Part shown: positions 12,501 to 23,500 of the stretch, piece by piece
Layout: each line of letters starts with the position of its first letter
Numbering within the stretch: position 1 is the first letter of the stretch
Assembly: GCF_030247185.1 (NCBI RefSeq)
Contig: NC_080572.1
Coordinates: 183,982,866 to 184,046,865, forward strand
DNA from: Malaya genurostris
Lineage: Eukaryota; Arthropoda; Insecta; Diptera; Culicidae
Length of the DNA stretch: 64,000 nucleotides
Direction of reading: 5' to 3'
The notes under the pieces: model-generated
Seen by the model: only the letters and a program-made list of their open reading frames with translations
Told to the model about the DNA's origin: nothing
Databases searched by the model: none
Program-made: the position numbers and the translations under genes

Positions 12501-15500
12501 GCATATTGGTTTTTACTCAGCAAACGGTCGTTTACCTGTACATCACTTGGCTTCAGACGCTTAGCATCCTTTGGATCCTTCTCGGATCTATGGCGGTTTT
12601 TACCCATAGCTTGGGTAGGTAGACAACTGCGAATAAAAAATAAAACAAAATCGAAATTAGTCGTAGTAGGTTATTCGTCTATCCACATCGAGTGTTAGAT
12701 GACGAATGAGAGATGCGACCTGAGCGTTTGAGGTTTTTATTAACCACGCAGAAGGTGCATTCTCTCTCGCTGCTGGTGGAAAGTTTAACTCCCGCTGCTG
12801 CTGCTGGCTGGTCCTCGCGCCTCGATGGCCAGCAAGCAAATGAGAGATGCGACCTGAGCGTTTGAGGTTTTTATTAACCACGCAGAAGGTGCATTCTCTC
12901 TCGCTGCTGGTTGATGATTCCACTCCCACGACGTCTGCTTCCATCGAACGCACAAGAAGAAATGATCGATTTTCGCATTTTTTTTTTTTGCATAAATATC
13001 TGTTTATTAATCTTATTTTTGTGTATTACATCAACATTTTACAGTACAAGTGTTTTGACCCTTTGGCCTTTCATCTTTGTTGTTCATACGATTCGTTATT
13101 AATATTAGGTGTTTTAGTTACTCTTGTTTTACATACTAATGTTTAATCATAATATTTATTTTAATTATTAATAAAATATCTAAAATACCTACTTATAACT
13201 ATCCCAAACCTAATACGTACAAATTTTGAATTATTTGTATTTCAGAGATTGAGCACCTCTCTTCAAATTTCGTGCAGTATTGTTCGAATTTTTGTTCTAG
13301 TATATCCAGGGAGGCCATCTCATGTACTTCACTAGTCCTTGTCCAAGGGGGTAGATTTAGAATCATCTTTAAGATCTTACTTTGAATGCGCTGGAGCCTA
13401 AGTTTGTGTGTTCGTGCACAGCCCCGCCAAACAGGGACTGCGTATTCAATTGCGGGGTAGATGATTTGTTTATAGACAGCCATCTGATTCTTCAGGCATA
13501 GTTTAGATGTTCTACAAATCAGCGGATACAGAGACCTAATGAGTATGCTGCATTTTTGAACGATTTTGTCAACATGTGACCTGAATATCAGATGTCTGTC
13601 AAAGGTGAGTCCTAGATAGATAACTTCATCGGACCATTGAATGACCTCATCACCGAATCGTATTCTGCATTCGTCTGATGGAACAAGTTTTGGAGATCTT
13701 GAATGTGGAAACAAGATGACCTGAGTTTTTACTGCATTGATCACAATTTTCCAGCTTGTAAAATATTCAGTTAGAGCGTCCAGACCTGTCTGTAGTTTAT
13801 TCTTCAGAGCATTAATGACACGACCTTTGTAAAGAATGGCAGTATCATCAGCAAATTGTGACAGAACACCACCACCCGGAAGAGGTGGGATGTCTGATGT
13901 AAAAATGTTGTATAGGATGGGACCTAGGATACTTCCTTGGGGTACACCAGCAGGAATAGTAAATCTTTCTGAAAGTGCATTATTCAGAGAAACCTGGAAT
14001 GCTCTATCTGCAAGATAATTTTTGATAATTTTAATAAGATACATGGGAAAATTATACCTATGCAATTTAAACACCAGGCCATCGTGCCACACATTATCGA
14101 ATGCCTTTTCAATATCCAATATTGCCATGGCAGTCGTTTTGGACACTGATTTGTTTTGCTGGATGACGTTGTTAACCCTTGTGAGCTGGTGGATGGTGGA
14201 TCTTCCTTTCCGGAACCCAAACTGTTCTTCCAGAAATATATCCTGTTCATCTTCGAAAGCAAGAATTCGCCTTTGTATTGACTTTTCAAACAGCTTGGAT
14301 AGGGCAGAGAGTAAGCTGATGGGCCGATAGCTCTTGGAAAAGGAAGGATCTTTCCCCGGTTTCAAAACTGGGATAACTTTAGCTAACTTCCACATTGAAG
14401 GGAAGTAACCAAGCTCCCAGCATCTGTTAAAAAGTTTAGCTAAGAAGACAAATGAGCGAATACTCAAATGTTTCAGCTCTATGTTGAATGTGTTGTCGAA
14501 ACCGGGGGCCTTCATATTTTTGGATTTTTTCACAAAAGCCATCAGCTCATTCGCAGTGACTCTACTTTCCTCAGGAACCAAGTTGTCTGATTGGTCAACC
14601 TCAGCTACGCTATCAGCAACGTCTCTTTCATATGGACTAACAATGTTGAGTCCTAAATTGTGAGAACACACAAACTGCTGGCCTAGCGCATTTGCCTTCT
14701 CTACTGGTGTGATTAAAGGTATTCCTTCAGCTGCGTCCTGGGGTGACATCAGAGGAGGAATAGGCTTCGGTTTTTTCTTAAGCACCTTCGTTAAGGACCA
14801 GAAGGGCTTTGAATGTGGGAGAATTACTCGAAGCTTTTGCTGGAAGTTCCTGTTGCGAAGCTCAGATATCCTTTCCTGGATTATCCTAGTTAAGTTGTTA
14901 TAAGTAGTCTTCCTATCTAGAATGCCAGTTCGTTGATACTGCCTCCGGTAGATATTCCGAAGTCGGATGAGTTTCTTGGTGACACTGTCGATTTGAAGAG
15001 AGGAACTCGGCATATGTTGTACTGGAACCGTCCTATCACGAGCGACTGTGATTGAATGCTGGAAGGAAGATAGGGCTGCATCGATTTCCATCGGGGAATC
15101 AAGTGGCAGATCGATATTAATAAGTTGGTCGGCGATTTGTTGAAATTGGACCCAATCGGTGCGATAATAGTTCCTCCGAGGTTGAATAGGCACTGTTTCT
15201 GGTGAAGATCCCAACGTCAATATTACTGGAAAGTGATCAGAAGAGAGCACGTTGAAGACAACCGGAGAGCTGTCTATGGCGATGTTGCTGATGAATATAT
15301 CCAAAATGGAATGAACTCCCGATCTGGAAAGTCGCGTTGGTTGATCCGGAGCGAAGATGTTGTATTGTCCAGCTTCGTAATCTTCAGCAAGTACGAATCC
15401 GTTTCGATTCTGTCTTCTGTTTCCCCACAGCTCATGCCGTGCGTTCAGGTCCCCAGCAATGATGAATTTGTTCTGTCGTCGAGTGAGCATAGCCAGATCT

Positions 15501-17476
15501 CGCTTCAATGATGCACACGTACCATCTCGAAGATTGGTTTGTTTGGGGCAGTACGCTGCAATGATGATGATGGGTCCCATCGTCGTTGTAATCTCAATTC
15601 CGATGGCTTCTATGAGTTGCAATTTAAAGGCTGACAGAAGCCTGTGCTGAATGGATCGTTTAACGGCAATGGCAACTCCCCCTCCTCTGGTAGTTGTCCT
15701 GTCGAGCCTGTGAATCCTGTAATTGGAAATAAAAATAGAAATTTCAGGTTTAAGATGAGTTTCAGTTAAAATAGCAATATCGGCATTCTTCTCTTGAAGA
15801 AAGTCGGACAATTCAGCAGTTTTGCTCCTGAGTGAGCAAGCATTCCAATTTACTATAACCAACTCATTATATTGCATATTCGATGATGAATTTGCCTAAG
15901 GCGTTGATTTGATCTAACCGCGTTCTGCAGTTTCGGAGTTTTGTTGTCATTGTTTCAAAAATGACGATCAGTTGTTCAGCAGAGAATAAATCACCAGAGT
16001 CATCCTTTGCTTGTGGTTGATTATTGCCCCATCCAGGAGGGATTCTTGAGGAAGATTCTTTTTGAGATCCAGCGGCTGAAGTCTTTGGATTGCTGCGAGG
16101 AAGTGGCGGCAAATTCGGAATATCCCTCTTCGGTGGGAGCCGTGGGAAATTAATTTCATCCTTCTGTGGAACATTCTTGCGCGTTGATTGTTTACGGGAT
16201 GCCTGTTGTCGAATTTTTGTGAACTCAGCACGTTTGGGACACGATTTGCTAGTAGATGGATGGTCGCCATCACAGTTCACACATTTTACAGCGATGTCAT
16301 CTAGTAGGCAATCGTTGGTATTGTGTGGTTCGGCACATTTCCCGCACCGACTTTTCATGTGGCAATTCCTCGCTCCATGGCCGTAGTTCAAACAGTTCGT
16401 GCACTGTGTGACATCCCGATGTACCGGTTTATACTTTTGCCATTCGATGATTATGTGAAATAACGATTTAATCGTTTTCAGTTGACTCATGGTGATGGAG
16501 CCCTTCTCCAGATGAATCAGGTACAGTTGATCTCTAAACTTTTTGTCCGTATTATGTCGCTTCATTTTGAACACCATCAAAGGCTTTAGTCCAGCCTCCG
16601 ACAGTGCCTGCTTTAGTTCGGCTTCCATCATGTCGGGTAGTCCTCGAAGTACAACCTTCATAGGTTTGTTGGCGGCAATATCGTGTGTGAAGTATTCCGC
16701 TTTTGTCTGCTTCAGATAACATTCCACTCCTTTGTAGTGGTTCAAAGCCGGAACAGTTATTTTGTAGCCTTCAGTACATAAACGGATTGTTGCCTGTAGT
16801 CCTTTGCTGATCAGTGTGTTGAAATCCGAGCGTAGAGTTGGTGGGAAGCCCTTCAGGTAGAAAGGCGGCATTTTTTCCTTCTTCGGCAGTTCCTCTTCGA
16901 CATCAACTGGCAGATCAGCATATTGGTTTTTACTCAGCAAACGGTCGTTTACCTGTACATCACTTGGCTTCAGACGCTTAGCATCCTTTGGATCCTTCTC
17001 GGATCTATGGCGGTTTTTACCCATAGCTTGGGTAGGTAGACAACTGCGAATAAAAAAAAAGGCGGGTGAGTAATGTCAGAGACATAACTGGATGTCGTGA
17101 ATACGAAAAAACTGACACGCTCCCATCACTTTTCCGAATATCAGTTAGTTGATTGATTGTATGAATTGTGCAAGCTTTCCTCTTTTTCACTAATAGAATT
17201 TGAAGCGATACACCTACATTAAAGTACAGTTTAGTTACATTAAACAGCTACTATTCTACAACTATATATTCCAAACTTGAAACAATTCCTTTTTAATTTG
17301 CTAATATAGGAAGCTAGGTACGACAAATTTGTAGTTTATTTTTATTGAAGCTATGAAGTTCGAAGATATCTGATTCTTCTCGAAATTTCAGTACGAGACA
17401 ATTGCAATGGCCTGGTCTGAAATGTATCTACGATCTTCGGTATGCAAGAGTGATTCTAATAATAATAATAATAATG

Positions 17477-17507
<31 letters not shown>

Positions 17508-20500
17508 TAATAATAATAATAATAATAATGATAATACAGATTAATCTGTATATATGGCAACCCTGTTTCGCAAGGCATATTTTCACACGACCCCATACTA
17601 GTATAAAGATGTGTTCAACATCATCATTTTCGCTTTCGCATTGCCGTTCGTAATTGAATGTGTTAGTGACGGTACAAATCTGCTTTTCTACCTGTCTTCG
17701 GAGCCATCGTTCTGACGGTGTACGTACAGAGTAGCTGCTTTAACTTAAATGACGCTATTTCTCACATCACATTTCCTTTTATACGTGCTAGTGGTAGCAC
17801 GGTAGGACGTCCCCTTTGTTAGAATTCCTTTCCTATACGCAGAACGGGAAACAGTGAAACGATATAAAAGAGAGAGTTAGCAGAGCGGCAGCCAGTAATA
17901 CTGAATGGGTCGTCGAGCTGTGGAGGAACAATTAAGGGCAAGGCAAAGTCCCGCTCAAACCGTGCTGGTCTGAAGTGCCCAGTTGGCGGCAGAATCCATC
18001 GTTTGCCTCGGAAGGGGAACTACGCCGAGCGTGTCAGTGCTGGTGCATCGGTCTATCTGGCGGCAGTGATGGAGTACTTGGTTGCCGAAGTGTTGGAGTT
18101 GACCGGTAACGCTGCCCATGACAACGAAAACGAAAATCATCCCTCGCCATCTGCAGCTGGCCATCCGTTGAAAACCCCGTCCTTTTCAGGATGACCACAT
18201 CACTGTGATAAAGAAATATTTAGAATTGCTTTAAGTTTAGCCAGTTCTGATACGCCTGGAAAGTAGAATGCGCAAATCAAGTGGAAACATTTGTTCTAAC
18301 AATTTTTGTTTTCGGCCGCATACTAAAGTAATCGCGACAAAAATACATATTGATCTGTGGCAACTCTGTTTCGCACGGCATATTTGTAAACTAGTATAAA
18401 GATGTGTTCAAAATCATCACTTTCGCTTTCGCATTGCCGTTCGTAATTGAATGTGTTAGTGACGGTGCAAATTATTTTAACTCCCATCTTGATGAATATT
18501 TTGGTAGGAAATATTGAGATCTGAGATGGTTCTCGTGTGTGTCTTGTTTCGGTAATGGGCCTTGCTGGACTTTTTGGCTGCCTTTTTCGGTGGCATTGTG
18601 CTGACGGTGTCTCGTGCATTCATATCGGGAAACAATGAGACGACAGGTCCTCGATGTTTCTGTCGTGTGTCTTGTTTCGGGAAGAGTTGCTCAGCAAATG
18701 ATAGGAAAAGTGAACCATTCAACTTTTATATGGATGCTCTTGTATAGATACAGACATCTCACGTTCTGATTGGCTGGTGCTGTCATGGGTTAAATCAAAC
18801 AGGTTTTTCAATAGTGTACTATTGAAAAACTTCAATATTGTTGTAATACACGTTCAAGTTGAATATTTTCGATTCTATTGGTAGTTAGATTATATAAATC
18901 CTTCTACAGATCACTGAGCTATGAGCTTTCAAAATACGAGAAAGGCAAACGCGCCATATGAATTATCCTCTTTGATACTCGTTTATACCAAACATTTCAG
19001 AAAAGTTTAATTGTGAACTATTTAAGAATATATCACACAACTGAAAGTTTTATCATAAAATTGTGATCATATTTCCGATGGCATGTAGCAAGAATTATGT
19101 TGATTCGTTAGATATAACAGGAGATATTCACGATCAAAAACTTATCACTCTCTCAGAGGGTAAATTTTGAAAAGGCGCCCCATAGTAAAGTAAGTCGTAT
19201 TCACGACAAAATAAACAAAATCGAAATTAGTCGTAGTAGGTTATTCGTCTATCCACATCGAGTGTTAGATGACGAATGTTGATCGATTTTCGACCACGGT
19301 TCCCCTTTTATACGCATTCAGTTGAAGATATGTGCCTGACTACCTCAAAATCGTCGTCCTTGCGCGAAAAACCCAAGCGAAAGTAAAAAGTTTTCCGCGT
19401 TGTTTTCAAATTTCTAGAAAACTTAATTTTTGAGTTGTTTGTGGTTATCGCACACTGTTCAAAATATTATCCTGAATTCCTGATCATATTTTTGATGAAA
19501 TGGTGAAAGAATTATGTTGCTACCATTAATACAAGTCGAGATATTCGCGATTAAGTTCTGCCCATTCTTCCATATGGCTAATTTTGAAAAGGCGCCCCAT
19601 AGTAAAGTAAGTCGTATTCACGACAAAACGATTATTCACGTGTTGCCATCAAACATATGATTTCGAATTGTCCTATACTCTTGACAATCTCGGATGAAAT
19701 TTGAAATTTTCAGTTCACATACAATTTTGATTTAGATGATAAAACATGAGTAAATAGACCAGTCATAAAACTTTTGATCATAATTTATCAATTGTTCTCA
19801 AAATCCAACCCAAAAACAAAGAATATCCCAGATATGAAAACAGTACCCAACCTCACTTCTTCGAATTTGGTATTTCATGTTACGATTTCTCCATAAATAT
19901 CAATCAAACATACCACGGAAAGTTACTGAATCATTAAATGATAGAATTTTTTACCAAATTTTCACATGTTTTTGTATGTTAGTATTCGATTCATTAGAAA
20001 AAAACCTGTTTTAATCCACCTAGTGGTGTAATGCTGCCTTTCTCATGTATAATATTGTGGTATTCTATTCAAAAATTTATTCTTCGATTTTTGAAAGAAA
20101 CTAAGAGATTGTTTGTGCATTAATTAGTATAACATACATAATTAAACAGAGCTTTGATTGCGTAGGTCATCCTTAAGAAAACGAAGTGGGTTCACTATTA
20201 TATGCACTTCCGGCACCGGAACCCGAGATCCGGTATAATCAAAGTCGGTTCAAACGGGCATCAACTAACATGACATACAAACTCTACTAGTTTTAATTCA
20301 AATTTTGAAGATTTTATACAATTTTGTCATCGCACTCTAAATGACGATTTAAATGTTAATTGCCTCTAATGGATTTTAGTTTGAACTAGATTGTAGATAT
20401 CGAGAGAGAGAGAGAGAGAACAGCATCTCTTAGACTATTCTCTCAATAAAAAAGAAATTTTCGGTACTAACAACACATAAAAGCTAAAGCTATAATTAAC

Positions 20501-23500
20501 CCATTCATGCTCAACCGGCACTTTAGTGCCTCCTCTATATTTTTTATGAAACTCGCGTAAGTGAATTTTTGTTCTCAACCGCGCCTCGCTTTCTTCAGCT
20601 TTTGGACAAAAATAGATGCGGGCATAATTGGGTTCATGAAGATCTTATATTACGAACAATATTTATATTACCGACTGAACAAAAATTCTGCATCATGAAT
20701 ATATCAAATTATTTCAACATTCTATTGGAAGGATAAAATGTTCAACAAACTTTTACAACTATTGAAAACATGTTGAGCAAACTTTTGATAATCAATCTTG
20801 ACTGTAATATGATTCATTCACAAAGCTCGAAGCAAAAAAAAAATGTTATTTTTCAACTAAATTTTTCATCTTAGTCCGTCTTATCAGTTGATAGTATAAT
20901 CTGCTACTAACGCATAAGGCGATAGCATCCAGTCGACGCCGTTCTATTGACCAAATGTCATCATAGACACACGGGGAGGTATGAGATAGAAACTTGCGAG
21001 GACTTAGTTATCTCACCTTTTGACGACCATTTTTTTTAATGGAACACGATGAGACAAAAACGGTAAAATACGTCCGCTCACGGACAAGTGACGTTCAGTT
21101 TAAATTGTTAAATTCTAATAAAATGCAAAAAATGTATAAACCAGACAAACCGCCAGTTTGAAAAAGGCTTTCAACAATCACTTGCGGGACCAATGTACTA
21201 ACTTTCAAACGCAGAAAAAAATATTGTAAAAATAAATTAATTCCGCGTAATTCTAATTAAAAACAAATCTGGATAAATTCAACCAAGGATGGCTTTTATC
21301 GTATCAAAGAACGCTCACTGGCAACTCTTCACACGATTGAATCAGTGCCATCAAAGAGAGACCGATATCATCGCAACAACAAAAACCCGGCATGGCTTAT
21401 TTAACATAGAATAGACGCCAGTGCGAGAGCGAATTTCTTTCGATGACATTTCTGAGAATCACAGGTAAGCACGCTGCTGTGGGGATCCTCTCTGAAGCAA
21501 CAAACGGTTGCTTATTCTCGTTTCGCGATCCGATTTTATACAGGCAGTTGATAATTGCGATAGAATCATTTTACTATTGCCGCTTATTCTAACTGTGTGC
21601 ATATAACCTTTGTATATTTATTTATTTATATTTATTTATTTTCGTCAAGCAAATGTAGACTACATATAAATGGCTTACAATGTTTACTTAGATACTACGC
21701 ATTATTTCTACGACTAAGCTGGAATTGCATTTCATTTTTGGACATACCAAGGTCAAGATGTTCGCAATATTGATTGTAGTGGCGCATTATAAGATTGATT
21801 GGGCTATATTTTGCATAATTTGTTCTAGTGTTTCTTTCTAAAAATAATTTCCTGGTTCGTAATTGACGGCTAGGTGTATAAAAATTTAGTTGCGATAATA
21901 AAGAAGGTGATTGAATGCGTTGAGAAATAAGGTCGCTGATAAAATAAAGCATTGCAAGGTCGCGGGGTTCTTTAAGTGTTTGAATATTGATGAGCATGCA
22001 GCGTGCTTTATATGATGGTAGAGGAAATGCTGTCCAGTTTATTTTACGAAGTGCATATAAAAGAAATTGTTTTCGAATAGATTCGATGCGTTCTTCGTGA
22101 ATAATATTGTATGGATTCCATACTAGGCTGCAATATTCCAAAATAGGTCTGACATATGTAGTGTATAATAATTTTATTGTGTATGGGTCCTGAAAGTTAT
22201 GACTGAAGCCCAGCATGCTATTAGCTTTATTGATTATGGTATTGTAGTGTTCCACACAAAAGTGAGCTTGGAGTCTAAGATTACGCCTAAATCTCTTTAC
22301 ATTTTTCTACAAGTTGATTTCCTAGATGTATGTTTATAGATATAGTTTCATTTTTCCTACTGAAAGTTATTGAGTTACATTTTTTTACATTGAGTTGGAG
22401 TAGACTTTTGCTGCACCAAATGTGGAATAGATTGATTTCGTTCTGGAATATTACAGCGTCGTTGATATTTTTAATTCCCATGAAAAGTTTCATGTCGTCT
22501 GCATATATAAGCACTTTCAGATTTTTGAGTATGAAGGAAATGTCGTTTATATGTAAAATGAAAAGGAGAGGCCCTAAGTGAGAACCCTGAGATACGCCAG
22601 ATGTTACATTAATTGGTTCAGACAGAATGTTTTGGAAGCGGACTACCTGTACACATGTTTTATGCCATATTTTTGTAGTTTGTGTAGAAGTAAAGGTATG
22701 TCAATACGGTCGAAGGCTTTGCTAAAGTCAGTGTAAAGAGTTTCTACGTAGTTGCCGGCGTCCATTGCATTCAGAGTGAATGTCATAAATTCTAAGAGAT
22801 TTGTTGTAGTTGAGCGGCCTTTAAAAAAGCCATGTTGTTTGTTTGTTATTAAATTTTTAAGTTGATGAAAAAGTTTTTCGTTTACAATTTTTTCAAATAA
22901 TTATGGAATGCATGAGATAATGGCTATTCCACGGTAGTTCCGAATGTTAGATTTTGCACCAGATTGAAATATTGGTACAAGAAAGGAAGATTTCCATGTT
23001 TTAGGAAAAGTACATTTATTAAGTGATAGGTTAAAAAGTAGTTGTAGTGGTAGTGTAAGTTCTTCAGCAAGATTTTTTTTTAAATATTGGTGGTATACTG
23101 TCAGGTCCAGGCCCTTTTGAGACGTCTAAGTTTTTCAGTGCTGTCGAAATGTCATGTTCTGATAGATAGTTTACAGAGATGGAGTTGGAAAATGCAGGTA
23201 TGAAAGAGAAGTATTCACGGTCACGGTCAGTTTCTGAATAAGATGTATATAGGGTAAGGGTTCCCTATTTCATCTCATTTGTAAGGACGTCGCCTTCAAA
23301 CCTCGATTTAGCCACTAAAATCACTATAACTATTTCATATTACAGCTTCATTCGCCTTGCTCCACATTGAGATTTGATTCACATTCCTTGGAAATTAAAA
23401 TAATGTTCATAAAACAGCAAAAAACACTTATGAAATGTTCACTACTCTGCTCCTAATTTCATCTCAATGGATTTTTATCCATCCTATCGTTGATCCTTTA

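Larger units (their letters stand above)
8561..12708 (-). mobile_element. Full-length Jockey-type LINE, copy 1
   Basis: Minus strand. Poly(A) is a T15 run at 8563-8577. The 3' UTR is about 200 bp, then ORF2, ORF1 and a ~100-bp 5' UTR that begins ATTCGTCATCTAACACTCG at about 12706. Both frames are open. The 5' end abuts a 134-bp promoter-like repeat at the shared bases CGAATG rather than a target duplication. Confidence 0.92.
12976..17045 (-). mobile_element. Full-length Jockey-type LINE, copy 2
   Basis: Same structure as copy 1 with an exact offset of 4417 bp across both ORFs. The poly(A) is T12 (12978-12989) instead of T15, and there is one 5-bp insertion in the 3' UTR. The 5' UTR is interrupted at an A-run (17046) by a 2.16-kb histone-derived block. 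The missing outer part of the 5' UTR is found at 19204-19279. Confidence 0.9.
17046..19203. other. 2.16-kb histone-derived block inside the 5' UTR of LINE copy 2
   Basis: Copy 1 has GCGAATAAAAAATAAAAC uninterrupted at 12628-12645. In copy 2 the same bases are split: GCGAATAAAAAA at 17038-17050 and AATAAACAAAATCG at 19205-19219. The block begins AAAAAGGCGGGTGAG, holds an A segment (17060-17250) homologous to 47765-47945, histone H2B/H2A/H2B fragments, then ends with the E motif ATTCACGACAAAA. It could be a mobile segment carrying histone pieces or the product of recombination between histone-type repeats. Confidence 0.65.
18960..19626. repeat. Two diverged ~250-bp units ending in the E motif
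   Basis: 18960-19206 and 19380-19626 share CATAATTCTT, AATATGATCA and then the E motif GGCGCCCCATAGTAAAGTAA followed by GTCGTATTCACGACAAAA. A third E motif is at 7515-7577. The first ends exactly where the LINE 5' UTR resumes. Confidence 0.7.

Noticed and set aside
18323..18619. 98-codon minus-strand frame next to H2B
   Set aside because: A chance reading through the duplicated TATA segment in a frame different from the H2B tail; only the 18596 start gives histone similarity.
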